Program-made: the position numbers and the translations under genes
NCBI RefSeq assembly: GCF_018614415.1
Contig: NZ_JAGGOO010000020.1
Span: 1 to 64,000, forward strand
From: Streptomyces sp. ISL-12
GTDB lineage: Bacteria; Actinomycetota; Actinomycetes; Streptomycetales; Streptomycetaceae
Reading direction: 5' to 3'
Length of the DNA stretch: 64,000 bases
Notes under the pieces: model-generated
Database searches by the model: none
Told to the model about the DNA's origin: nothing
Seen by the model: only the letters and a program-made list of their open reading frames with translations
Part shown: in pieces, positions 1 through 7,712 of the stretch
How the letters are laid out: each line of letters opens with the position of its first letter
Numbering within the stretch: the stretch's first letter is position 1

Positions 1-74
1 CCCGTACCGGCGCCCCTGCCGCCCCGACCCGACCCCCGCCCCCGATCCCCGATCCCCGGCACCGCCCCGCCGAG

Positions 75-114
75 CCGGACTCGTTCGCGAGCATCCGGAC
101 TCATCCGCGAGTAT
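75..114. promoter_or_regulatory. Tandem 20-bp direct repeat with internal dyads (putative operator)
   Basis: Two adjacent 20-bp units start CCGGACTC at 75 and 95 and match at most positions. Each contains an ACTC-N6-GAGT/C dyad, centred near 85.5 and 105.5, so the two dyads lie on the same helix face. They sit about 80 bp upstream of the ABC ATPase start. I infer a regulator-binding region for the exporter; the regulator is unknown. Nothing else recognisable lies in bases 1-195. Confidence 0.45.
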
Positions 115-195
115 GACGCCGGCCCCGGAAGGCCGGACGGCGATCCCGCCCCGGGACCGATGCGGCCGGCGGGGACGCCCGGCGAGACTCGGCGT

Positions 196-1098
196 GTGAT
201 TGACGTCCAGAACCTGACCAAGCGGTACGGGCAGCGCACCGTCGTGGAGGACCTCACCTTCACGGTGCGGTCCGGGGCCGTCACCGGATTCCTCGGCCCC
301 AACGGGGCGGGGAAGTCCACGACGATGCGGATGATGTTCGGCCTCACCCGGCCGGACACGGGCTCCGTCCGCATCGGCGGCCACGCCTACCCCGAACTGC
401 GCTATCCCGCCCGGCACGTCGGCGCCCTGCTGGAGACGTCGGCCCCGCACCGCGGCCTGACCGCCGCCGCCCACCTGCGCTGGCTGGCGCAGAGCAACCG
501 GATCGCCCGGCAGCGGGTCGGCGAGGTCCTGGAGACGGTCGGGCTGACCGGGGCCGCCCACCGGCGGATCGGCACGTTCTCCCTCGGCATGGCCCAGCGG
601 CTCGGCCTGGCCGCGGCCCTGCTCGGCGACCCGCCCGTCCTGGTGCTCGACGAGCCGGTCAACGGCCTCGACACCGAGGGCATCCGGTGGTTGCGCGAAC
701 TGCTGCGCCACATGGCGGCCGAAGGCCGGACCGTCCTCGTCTCCAGCCACCTGATGACCGAGATGTCCATGGTCGCGGACGACCTGGTCATCATCAACCG
801 CGGCCGGCTCCTCGCCCAGACCGGCATGGCGGACTTCCTCCAGCGCCACGGACGGACGTACGTGCGCGTGCGGACACCGGAACCCCTGCGGCTCAACACG
901 GAACTGGAACGCAAGGGAGCCACGCTGCGGCGCGCCCGCGACGGCAGCGTGGAGGTCGAGGGCCTGCCGGCGGCCGAGATCAGCCGGCTGGCCGCGGCGA
1001 GCGGGCTCCCGCTCGACGAACTCAGCACCCACACGGGATCCCTGGAGGACACGTTCCTCGAACTCATCGGCGACGCGGGAGGCACCACCCATGTCTGA
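196..1098 (+). CDS. ABC transporter ATP-binding protein (drug/peptide exporter type)
   Basis: A 300-residue ABC ATPase of the BcrA/DrrA-like ABC-2 export family. It has Walker A GPNGAGKS at residues 34-41, the signature FSLGMAQRL, Walker B with VLVLDEPVNGLD and a switch His in VLVSSHL. I chose the GTG at 196 because the family begins with an IDVQNLTKRYG-like strand; an in-frame ATG at 160 would add 12 Pro/Gly-rich residues. The gene overlaps the following permease gene by 8 bp, so the two form one transporter. Lying just upstream of the lasso precursor, it may give self-immunity or export. That role is inferred from position only. Confidence 0.9.
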   Translation: MIDVQNLTKRYGQRTVVEDLTFTVRSGAVTGFLGPNGAGKSTTMRMMFGLTRPDTGSVRIGGHAYPELRYPARHVGALLETSAPHRGLTAAAHLRWLAQSNRIARQRVGEVLETVGLTGAAHRRIGTFSLGMAQRLGLAAALLGDPPVLVLDEPVNGLDTEGIRWLRELLRHMAAEGRTVLVSSHLMTEMSMVADDLVIINRGRLLAQTGMADFLQRHGRTYVRVRTPEPLRLNTELERKGATLRRARDGSVEVEGLPAAEISRLAAASGLPLDELSTHTGSLEDTFLELIGDAGGTTHV

Positions 1099-1843
1099 GA
1101 CCACCGCCGCCCTCCGGGCCGAGTTCACCAAGCTGCGGGGCGTCCGCGGCACGTTCACCGCGCTGCTGCTGTTCGCCCCATTCAGCGTCCTCATCGCCGC
1201 GCTGGGCGGCTGGTCCGCGAAGGGCGCGATCGAGTCCGACAGCCCGGGGCTCCGCTCCGACTTCACCCCCGAACAGGCCGGCCTGGACGGCATCCAGTAC
1301 GGCCAGCTCGCCCTGATCGTGTTCGGAGTGCTCATCGTCGCCGGCGAGTACACCTCCGGCATGATGCGGGTCTCGCTGCTCGCCGTGCCCCGCCGCGGCC
1401 GGCTCTACGCCGCGAAGATGACGGCCACCGCCGTCGCCGCCGTGGCCGTGGCCATCCCCGTCACCGTCGTCAGCTACCTGGTCACGCAGGCCGCCCTCGG
1501 CTCCCACGGCGCCTCGATCGACGCCGGCGGCGTGCCCCGCGCCCTGGCCGGAGCGGTGGTCTACCTGACGCTGATGAGCCTGTTCGCGGCGGGCGTCGCG
1601 GCGACCGCCCGCAGTGCCGTCATCCCGCTGGCCGTCCTGCTCCCGATGGTGCTCGCCGGCTCCCAGATCCTGTCCGTCATCGGAGCGACGAAGGAGGTGG
1701 CGCGGTACTTCCCCGACCGCGCCGGCGCCCAGCTGCTCACCGTCGACTCGTCCGAGGCGTACACCGGAGCACTGGTGCTGCTCGCGTGGACCGTGGCGGC
1801 GCTCGTCCTCGGCTACCTCCGGCACCGGCGGTGGGACGCATGA
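1091..1843 (+). CDS. ABC-2 type transporter permease
   Basis: A 250-residue membrane protein with about six hydrophobic segments, including one near residue 20 and the paired helices around 60-80 and 105-130. It is the expected partner of the upstream ATPase, with which it overlaps by 8 bp. It has no nucleotide-binding domain of its own. The two together should make a homodimeric ATPase/permease exporter in the cytoplasmic membrane. The substrate cannot be read from sequence; the adjacent lasso-peptide genes suggest that peptide or a general antimicrobial. Confidence 0.85.
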   Translation: MSETTAALRAEFTKLRGVRGTFTALLLFAPFSVLIAALGGWSAKGAIESDSPGLRSDFTPEQAGLDGIQYGQLALIVFGVLIVAGEYTSGMMRVSLLAVPRRGRLYAAKMTATAVAAVAVAIPVTVVSYLVTQAALGSHGASIDAGGVPRALAGAVVYLTLMSLFAAGVAATARSAVIPLAVLLPMVLAGSQILSVIGATKEVARYFPDRAGAQLLTVDSSEAYTGALVLLAWTVAALVLGYLRHRRWDA

Positions 1844-1866
1844 CGGGACGTCACTGAGGCGCCTGC

Positions 1867-1880
1867 CCCACGACCGTGGG
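1867..1880. promoter_or_regulatory. Short inverted repeat upstream of the lasso precursor
   Basis: CCCAC-GACC-GTGGG dyad lying between the permease stop and the precursor start. It could be an operator for the lasso operon or a weak terminator for the upstream ABC genes. No convincing -10/-35 pair is visible in this 116-bp gap, so the call is tentative. Confidence 0.25.
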
Positions 1881-1959
1881 ACATGGCGGTCCGTAGGTTC
1901 CCAGGCAGATCACGGGCCGAACAGGTCGGCCCGAGCGATCCGACCCACTGGGAGGAACC

Positions 1960-2088
1960 ATGTCCGCCATCTACGAGCCCCCCACCCTGATGGAGATCGG
2001 CGACTTCGACGAGCTCACCAAGTGCCTCGGCGTCGGGAGCTGCCAGGACTTCGCCGGCTGCGGTTACGCCATCGTCTGCTTCTGGTGA
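1960..2088 (+). CDS. Siamycin/MS-271-type lasso peptide precursor
   Basis: A 42-residue precursor read from ATG 1960, with GGAGG at 1951-1955. The leader is residues 1-21. It contains YEPPTL (5-10), matching the YxxPxL motif bound by lasso RRE proteins, and ends in the conserved penultimate Thr (LTK). The core is residues 22-42: CLGVGSCQD forms the probable nine-residue macrolactam ring (N-terminus to Asp9), followed by FAGCGYAIVCFW. Its four Cys are spaced as in siamycin I, whose disulfides are Cys1-Cys13 and Cys7-Cys19. Compared with siamycin I/MS-271 as I remember it, the only change is Gln8 for Asn8. C-terminal Trp21 is the residue epimerised to D-Trp in MS-271. A hairpin follows the gene directly. 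Confidence 0.96.
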   Translation: MSAIYEPPTLMEIGDFDELTKCLGVGSCQDFAGCGYAIVCFW

Positions 2089-2095
2089 TCGCACC

Positions 2096-2125
2096 GGTGC
2101 CGGTGCGCTCACGCGCACCGGCACC
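2096..2125 (+). terminator. Hairpin between lasso precursor and cyclase genes (attenuator-like)
   Basis: A perfect 13-bp stem, GGTGCCGGTGCGC against GCGCACCGGCACC with loop TCAC, starting 8 nt after the precursor stop and ending 19 nt before the cyclase start. No T-tract follows, so complete termination is unlikely. Partial termination or 3'-end protection would yield more precursor than enzyme mRNA, a common RiPP arrangement. The role is inferred. Confidence 0.65.
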
Positions 2126-2144
2126 GCCCGGGGAACGAGGCGAC

Positions 2145-3962
2145 ATGGAATTCGTAGTTCTTCCGGACTGCCCGGCCGGTGCCCGCCTCGCCGCGGACCT
2201 GCGGCCGGCCCACCGGATCGACCACGCGTCGGGGCGGCCCTGGATCGTGGGTGACTGGTCCCCGGACGAGGTCACGGTGGTCGAAGCCGGACCGCGGCGG
2301 CTGGTGCTGCTGGGCCACACCCGGCTGGACGAGGCGGCCACGACGGCCGCGCTCGGCAGGATGCGCTCGCTGCACGACGTCGACACGGTCGCGTCCCGGC
2401 TGCCGGGCCTCTTCCACCTGACGGCGTCGATGGACGGCAGGACCCGGGTCCAGGGCTCGGTCGCCGGCGTCCGACAGATCTTCACCGCCGAGGTGGGCGG
2501 GGTGACGGTCGCGGCGAGCGGCATGGCACCGCTGATCCGCCTCACCGGCGCCGACCTCGACGAAACGGTGCTGGCCGCCCGCCTGCTGGCGCCCGGCGGA
2601 GCGCCCTGGCCGCTCTCCCTGCGCCCCGTCACCCGGGGCGTGGACCCGCTCGGCACCGGACACTGGCTGGAGCTCGACGCCGACGGCCGCTCGCGGCAGA
2701 TACGTTGGTGGGAACTCCCCGAGGCGTCCCGCACGCTCGAACAGGGCGCGGAGGCCGTGCGCTCGGCGCTGTCCGAGGCGCTCGCCGCCCGGGTGCGTCC
2801 GGGCAGGACGATCAGCGCCGACCTGTCCGGCGGTCTCGACTCGACCTCCCTGTGCTTCCTCGCCGACGCGGCCGGCGCCGACCTGGTCACCTACCACGTC
2901 ATGCCCCTCGACGGGGCCAACGAGGACAGCCTGTGGGCACAGAAGGCCGCCGCGCTGCTGCCGGGGGCCCGCCACCACACGCTCTCCTCGCACCGCGCCG
3001 AGAACCTGCTCGACGTCGGCTACACCGCCGAGTACGCCCGCACCGCCCCGGAAGGGCCCTCGACCTGGGCGTCCGGGCTCGCGCACGTCAAGGACCTGGC
3101 CGCACGGGCCACGGCGGAGGGCGCGTCGCTGCACCTGACCGGCTTCGGCGGGGACGAACTGTTCGGCCGGATGCCGGCCTGCGCCTGGTCCCTGGCCCGC
3201 GCCCACCCGGTCAGCGGCCTGAAGCTGGTCAACCGCTACCGCCTGGCCAACCGCTGGTCCTGGGGCGCGACCGTACGCGCCCTCACCGACCGGTCGACGT
3301 TCGCCCAGAACCTCACCGCCGTCGCCGCCCGGATCAGCGCCCCGCCCCCGCCCATCGACGAACCCGACTTCGGCTGGGTGTTCGCGCCCCGCATGCCCGC
3401 CTGGGCGACGCCCGACGCCGTGGCGGCCGTCCGCGAGCTGCTCACCACGGCCGCCGCCGAGACACCCGGCCCCCTGGACGCCGACCGGGCCCGGCACCAG
3501 GCGCTCGCCTCGATCGTCTTCGAGGGCAAGACGGTCCGCCAGGTCAACACGGTCGTGGCGGGCACCGGCATCGTCTGGGACGCGCCCTTCCTCGACGACC
3601 GCGTGCTGGAGGCGGCCCTGTCCACCCAGGTCGACCAGCGCCTGGCGAGCGGACGGTTCAAGCCGCTGCTGACCACCGCCGTACGGGGCGTCGTGCCCGC
3701 CGACATCCTGGGCCGCCGCGACAAGGGCGAGTTCAGCGCCGAGGCGTTCCGCGGCATCGAACGCAACCGCGCCCGGCTCCTGGAGCTGTGCGAGGACTCG
3801 CACCTCGCCCGGCTCGGCCTCATCGACCCGGCCGCCTTCCGGTCCGCGGTCCTCAACCCCGGCCCGATGTCCCACCACCTCCAGCCGATCGAGACCACCG
3901 TCGCGTGCGAGAGCTGGCTCCGGACCCACCCCCACCCCCTGGACAAGGGAGAACGCCGATGA
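2145..3962 (+). CDS. Lasso peptide cyclase (asparagine synthetase-like, MslC/LarC type)
   Basis: A 605-residue homologue of asparagine synthetase B. The pyrophosphatase motif SGGLDS is at residues 228-233, and there is a second conserved block around GFGGDELFG. It should adenylate Asp9 of the core and close the macrolactam onto the N-terminal Cys. The reading frame stays open far upstream, but ATG 2145 (MEFVVLPD) is preceded by AACGAGG and follows the precursor hairpin, so it is the credible start. The stop overlaps the next gene by 4 bp (ATGA), indicating translational coupling with the RRE gene. Confidence 0.93.
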   Translation: MEFVVLPDCPAGARLAADLRPAHRIDHASGRPWIVGDWSPDEVTVVEAGPRRLVLLGHTRLDEAATTAALGRMRSLHDVDTVASRLPGLFHLTASMDGRTRVQGSVAGVRQIFTAEVGGVTVAASGMAPLIRLTGADLDETVLAARLLAPGGAPWPLSLRPVTRGVDPLGTGHWLELDADGRSRQIRWWELPEASRTLEQGAEAVRSALSEALAARVRPGRTISADLSGGLDSTSLCFLADAAGADLVTYHVMPLDGANEDSLWAQKAAALLPGARHHTLSSHRAENLLDVGYTAEYARTAPEGPSTWASGLAHVKDLAARATAEGASLHLTGFGGDELFGRMPACAWSLARAHPVSGLKLVNRYRLANRWSWGATVRALTDRSTFAQNLTAVAARISAPPPPIDEPDFGWVFAPRMPAWATPDAVAAVRELLTTAAAETPGPLDADRARHQALASIVFEGKTVRQVNTVVAGTGIVWDAPFLDDRVLEAALSTQVDQRLASGRFKPLLTTAVRGVVPADILGRRDKGEFSAEAFRGIERNRARLLELCEDSHLARLGLIDPAAFRSAVLNPGPMSHHLQPIETTVACESWLRTHPHPLDKGERR

Positions 3963-4222
3963 AACTCAGCCTTGCCCGCGACGTCACCCTCACCTCCGTC
4001 GACTCCGGGGCCGTCCTGCTCGACGGCCGCCGGGGCCGCTACTTCCAGCTGAACGAGTCCGGCTCGACCATCCTGCGCCGGCTGCTCGACGGGCAGACCC
4101 CCGACGCGGCCGCCGCGAGCCTGTCCGCCTCCGCCCCGGTCAGCGAGGACCAGGCACGGCAGGACGTACGGGCCCTCGTCGACGCGCTCAGCGCGGCCCA
4201 CCTCGTGGAGGTCGCGCAGTGA
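3959..4222 (+). CDS. Lasso peptide RRE protein (PqqD-like, MslB1 type)
   Basis: An 87-residue PqqD-like RiPP recognition element, the standalone B1 half of a split B protein. The fold is seen as the N-terminal beta strands (KLSLARDVTLTSV, GAVLLDGRRGRYFQLNESG) followed by helices up to ALVDALSAAHLVEV. It binds the leader, probably via YxxPxL, and delivers the precursor to the peptidase. It is coupled by 4-bp overlaps to the cyclase upstream (ATGA) and to the peptidase downstream (GTGA). Confidence 0.93.
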   Translation: MKLSLARDVTLTSVDSGAVLLDGRRGRYFQLNESGSTILRRLLDGQTPDAAAASLSASAPVSEDQARQDVRALVDALSAAHLVEVAQ

Positions 4223-4650
4223 CCACCCCCGCCGTCGCCGAACAGGCCCCCCGGCTCCCGCTGCGCCGGCAGCTCGCGCCCAGATGCGCGGCCGGGGCGG
4301 CACGCCTGCTGGTCCGCCTGCCCCCCGCCCGGCTGCAACGGGTGCTGCGCGTCGTCAGCAGGGGCACCCGGCCCGCCACGTACAGCGAGGCGGCCCGGGC
4401 GCGGCGGGCCGTCGTCTCGGTCAGCACGCGCTGCGCCGGTCTGGGCTGCCTCCAGCGTTCCGTGGCCACCCTCCTGCTGTGCCGGTCCCGGGGCAAGTGG
4501 GCCGACTGGTGCACCGGGTTCCGCACCCAGCCGTTCGGCGCGCACGCCTGGGTCGAGGTCGACGGCCGGCCGGTGGACGAGCCGGGCGAGCTGAGCGTGT
4601 TCCGGACCGTACTGGCGGTGCGCTGCCCGGACGGAAGGAGCCGCTCATGA
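4219..4650 (+). CDS. Lasso leader peptidase (transglutaminase-like, MslB2 type)
   Basis: A 143-residue protein of the lasso B2 family, a transglutaminase/microcin J25 McjB-like cysteine protease. Its probable triad is Cys77 (GLGCLQRS), His109 (GAHAWVEV) and Asp120 (GRPVDEP). It cuts the leader after LTK to free the N-terminal Cys for cyclisation. The GTG start overlaps the RRE gene's stop, and its own stop overlaps the following ABC gene (ATGA). Splitting B into B1 and B2 is normal for actinobacterial lasso clusters. Confidence 0.92.
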   Translation: MTTPAVAEQAPRLPLRRQLAPRCAAGAARLLVRLPPARLQRVLRVVSRGTRPATYSEAARARRAVVSVSTRCAGLGCLQRSVATLLLCRSRGKWADWCTGFRTQPFGAHAWVEVDGRPVDEPGELSVFRTVLAVRCPDGRSRS

Positions 4651-5612
4651 CGGCGATCCTGGCCGAGGGCCTCTACGCCTACTACGGCACCACACCGGCC
4701 GTGAACGGCCTGGACCTGACGGTCGCCGACGGCGCGACGTACGGCTTCCTGGGACCGAACGGCGCCGGCAAGACGACCACCATCAGCATGCTGACCACCC
4801 TGCTCAAGCCCACCGCGGGCCGTGCGGAGGTGGCCGGCTTCGACGTGGCGGCCCGGCCCGCGGAGGTCCGCCGCCGGATCGGCATCGTCTTCCAGGAGTC
4901 GACGCTCGACATGGACCTCACCGCGGTCGAGAACCTCCGCTTCCAGGCCGACCTGTGCGGGCTCACCCGCCGTGCGGCACGGGCCGCGATCTCCGGGATG
5001 CTCGACATGATGGAGCTGACCGAGCGCGGCGACACCCCCGTACGGCAGTTCTCCACCGGCCTGCGCCGCCGCCTGGAGATCGCCCGCGGACTGCTCGGCA
5101 ACCCCCGCGTCCTCTTCCTCGACGAGCCGACGACCGGCCTCGACGCGCAGACCCGCGCGGCCGTCTGGGAGCACCTGAACCGGCTGCGGCGGGAAGAGGG
5201 CATCACGGTCTTCTTCACGACGCACCAACTGGAAGAGGCCGAGCACTGCGACCGGATCGCGATCTTCGACCGGGGCAAGGTGATCACCGAGGGGTCGCCC
5301 GCGGAGCTGAAGTCCATCATCGGGGCCGACCGCGTCGTCCTGCGCACCGAGGACGACGCACGCGCCGCGGGCGCGCTGTCCGAGCGCTTCGGCCTGGTCG
5401 CCGAACCCACCCCCGACGGTCTGCGCCTGCGGGTCTCGGACGGCGCCACCCTGGTGCCGCGGCTCTGCACCGACCTGGGCCTGGCCGTGCGCTCGGTGAC
5501 CGTCACCTCGCCGACGCTGGACGACGTCTTCCTGCACCACACCGGTACCACGATCAGAGAGAGCGGATCGGGCGCCGGCACGCTCAGCAACATCGGGGAG
5601 GGACTGCGATGA
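4647..5612 (+). CDS. Lasso cluster ABC transporter ATP-binding protein
   Basis: A 321-residue ABC-2/daunorubicin-resistance-type ATPase. It has Walker A GPNGAGKT at 36-43, the signature FSTGLRRRLEIA, Walker B FLDEPTTGLD and the switch His in FFTTHQ. ATG 4647 is preceded by GGAAGGAG and overlaps the peptidase stop. The C-terminal extension of about 80 residues after the ATPase core is typical of DrrA-like proteins. With the permease downstream it probably exports the mature peptide and gives immunity. Confidence 0.92.
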   Translation: MTAILAEGLYAYYGTTPAVNGLDLTVADGATYGFLGPNGAGKTTTISMLTTLLKPTAGRAEVAGFDVAARPAEVRRRIGIVFQESTLDMDLTAVENLRFQADLCGLTRRAARAAISGMLDMMELTERGDTPVRQFSTGLRRRLEIARGLLGNPRVLFLDEPTTGLDAQTRAAVWEHLNRLRREEGITVFFTTHQLEEAEHCDRIAIFDRGKVITEGSPAELKSIIGADRVVLRTEDDARAAGALSERFGLVAEPTPDGLRLRVSDGATLVPRLCTDLGLAVRSVTVTSPTLDDVFLHHTGTTIRESGSGAGTLSNIGEGLR

Positions 5613-6484
5613 GCCGGCTCGACACCGCCCTGGAGGCTCCCCCCGGCAAGGCGGCCCCGCCCGGCCCGCCGCCCGCCGGGCCGCCCAGGAACACCCTCAG
5701 GCCGTACACGCTGCTGTGGCGGCGGGAGATGACCCGGCTGCGGCACAACCCGGTACGCCTCGCCATGGGCCTGGTGACCCCGCTGCTGTTCCTCGTCGTC
5801 CTGGGCACCGGCCTCGACGCGGCCTCCTCCAGCCTCGGCAAGGCGCAGCTGAACGACTACCGGGCCTACCTGTTCCCCGGCACGCTCGTCATGTCCGTGC
5901 AGGCTCCGGCGATCGCGGTCGGCATCTCGCTCGTGTGGGACCGCCGGCTCGGCGTGCTCCGCCAGATGCTCGTCTCGCCGTTCCCGCGCTCCAGCATCGT
6001 GCTCGGTCTCGCCCTCGGCGGAGCCACCACGGGCGCGGTCTACGGCCTCATGCTCCTGTCGGTCGGCGGCATCGCGAGCATCCGGTACACGCCGATGCTG
6101 CTGGTCGTCCTGCTGGAGGTCCTGCTCATCTCCCTGATGTTCACCGCGCTCGGCCTGCTCGCGGCGGTCACGATCCGGCAGGTCGACACGTTCCAGATCG
6201 TGGTGAACCTGAGCATGATGCCGCTGATGTTCTTCTCCGGCGCGATGTTCCCGCCCAACGGGCTGCCGGGCTGGCTCGACACCGTGGTCAAGCTGAATCC
6301 CCTCACCTACGGCGTCGACGCGGTCCGCCGGACCCTGCCGGGGCCCGACGTCCTCACCTCCGAGCAGACCCGGCTGCTGCTCGGGGACTGGCACCCGCCG
6401 GTCGTCGCCGAACTGGGGCTGCTGGCCGCCATCACCGCCGCGGCACTCGGCCTCGCGACCTACCGGTTCTCCCGTACGCAGTGA
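5609..6484 (+). CDS. Lasso cluster ABC-2 permease
   Basis: A 291-residue ABC-2 membrane protein with a Pro-rich N-terminal tail (about residues 8-30) and six hydrophobic helices. It ends with the conserved C-terminal LNPLTYGVDAVR block of DrrB-like permeases. Its ATG overlaps the ATPase stop by 4 bp. It forms the membrane half of the exporter encoded with the lasso enzymes. Confidence 0.92.
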   Translation: MSRLDTALEAPPGKAAPPGPPPAGPPRNTLRPYTLLWRREMTRLRHNPVRLAMGLVTPLLFLVVLGTGLDAASSSLGKAQLNDYRAYLFPGTLVMSVQAPAIAVGISLVWDRRLGVLRQMLVSPFPRSSIVLGLALGGATTGAVYGLMLLSVGGIASIRYTPMLLVVLLEVLLISLMFTALGLLAAVTIRQVDTFQIVVNLSMMPLMFFSGAMFPPNGLPGWLDTVVKLNPLTYGVDAVRRTLPGPDVLTSEQTRLLLGDWHPPVVAELGLLAAITAAALGLATYRFSRTQ

Positions 6485-6504
6485 GCCGAGGAGGAGTTCA
6501 CACC

Positions 6505-6978
6505 GTGCACGTCACGAAGGCATGGGCGGGCACCGCGGCCCGGCTGCTGCTGGCGGCCGTGCTGGGCTACGCGGGCTGGGTGAAGATCCGGGACCTCACG
6601 GAGGCCGGCCGCACGGTCGCCCTCTACCGGATCGTGCCCGAGGACTCCGCCCAACTCGTCGGAGGCGTCCTGCCGTTCATCGAGGTGGCGCTCGCACTGC
6701 TGCTGATCGCCGGGCTGGCCACCCGCGCCGTGGCCGCCGCCACCGCCGTACTGATGGTGACGTACATCGCCGCCATCGCCTCCGTGTGGGCACGCGGGCT
6801 GTCCATCGACTGCGGCTGCTTCAGCAGCGGAGGGACCGTGACGAGCGGGGCCGAGCGCGGCTATGTCATCGACATCGCGCGTGACGTGGTCTTCCTCGCC
6901 GCGGCCGTCCTCCTCGTCCGCCATCCGCGGACCCGGTACGCGCTGGACCGCTGGGTCCTGGACACGAAGGAGCGATAG
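6505..6978 (+). CDS. MauE/DoxX-like membrane protein, probable disulfide redox partner
   Basis: A 157-residue protein with about four transmembrane helices and a conserved Cys pair in the short motif DCGCF before the last loop, as in MauE/DoxX-related proteins. GTG 6505 follows GAGGAG. In MauE systems such proteins work with a thioredoxin-fold partner in disulfide formation, and a CPEC thioredoxin-fold gene follows 2 bp later. Because the core has four Cys, I infer this pair forms or isomerises its two disulfides, probably at or outside the membrane. Confidence 0.8.
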   Translation: MHVTKAWAGTAARLLLAAVLGYAGWVKIRDLTEAGRTVALYRIVPEDSAQLVGGVLPFIEVALALLLIAGLATRAVAAATAVLMVTYIAAIASVWARGLSIDCGCFSSGGTVTSGAERGYVIDIARDVVFLAAAVLLVRHPRTRYALDRWVLDTKER

Positions 6979-6980
6979 GC

Positions 6981-7712
6981 ATGCACGCAACGGACGACAT
7001 GGTGCGCGAGATGGTCCACAAGCGGCAACGCCGGCGGCGCGCCCTGGTGGTCTCGCTCGTGGCCGTGGTCGTGGTGGTCGGCGCCGCGCTGGTCGGCGCC
7101 GGCCTCGTCCGGGCCACCAACACCGCCCCCGACAAGGCGCCGAGCCGGGTCCCCGCCGACGTCACCGACGACAAGGCGGGACTGGCCGCCTCCACCGGCG
7201 ACGTACGGATCGACCTCTACCTCGACTACCTCTGCCCGGAGTGCCGCAACACGGAACGGACCCTCGCCCCCGAACTGGAGACCCTCGAGAAGAGCGGCGA
7301 CGTCAGCGTCGTCTACCACCCGGTCACCTTCCTCGACGACCGCAGCAGCCCCGAGGGCTACTCGACCCGCGCCGCCTCCGCCGCGGCCTGCGCGGCGGAC
7401 CAGGGCAGGTTCGAGCAGTACTCCGCGGTGCTGTTCGACCAGCAGCCCCCGGAGGGAGGCCCCGGCCTCAGCGCGGCCCAGCTGATCGCCGCGGGCCGCG
7501 ACGCGGGCATCACCGGAGACTCCTTCGAGTCCTTCGAGACCTGCGTCCAGGACAGGACGTACGCCCCCTGGGCGACGTACGTCTCCGACGTCGCCGCCTC
7601 CCGCAAGGTCGCGCTGACCCCGACCGTGACGGTGGACGGCGAACGCGTCGAGGTCACCGGACCGGACGCGGCCGACTCGCTCCGGCGCGCCGTCTCGGAG
7701 GCCCGCGGATGA
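6981..7712 (+). CDS. DsbA-like membrane-anchored thiol oxidoreductase (CPEC)
   Basis: A 243-residue thioredoxin-fold protein with a charged N-terminus, one signal-anchor helix (about 21-43) and an extracytoplasmic DsbA-like domain. The active site is Cys85-Pro-Glu-Cys88 in LDYLCPECRN, and a cis-Pro region lies near KVALTPTVTV. Two further Cys (in AAACAAD and FETCVQD) lie in the helical insertion. ATG 6981 has AAGGAG just upstream. The gene overlaps the epimerase gene by 4 bp. Probable role: disulfide formation in the four-Cys lasso peptide. Confidence 0.85.
   Translation: MHATDDMVREMVHKRQRRRRALVVSLVAVVVVVGAALVGAGLVRATNTAPDKAPSRVPADVTDDKAGLAASTGDVRIDLYLDYLCPECRNTERTLAPELETLEKSGDVSVVYHPVTFLDDRSSPEGYSTRAASAAACAADQGRFEQYSAVLFDQQPPEGGPGLSAAQLIAAGRDAGITGDSFESFETCVQDRTYAPWATYVSDVAASRKVALTPTVTVDGERVEVTGPDAADSLRRAVSEARG

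Noticed and set aside
402..1088. Long minus-strand open frame over the first ABC ATPase
   Set aside because: Ser/Arg/Pro-rich, no fold, and exactly opposite a clear ABC ATPase; a G+C-rich shadow frame.
1614..2144. In-frame 5' extension of the cyclase across the permease end and lasso precursor
   Set aside because: It reads the precursor gene in another frame as Arg/Pro-rich sequence; the conserved protein starts at 2145.
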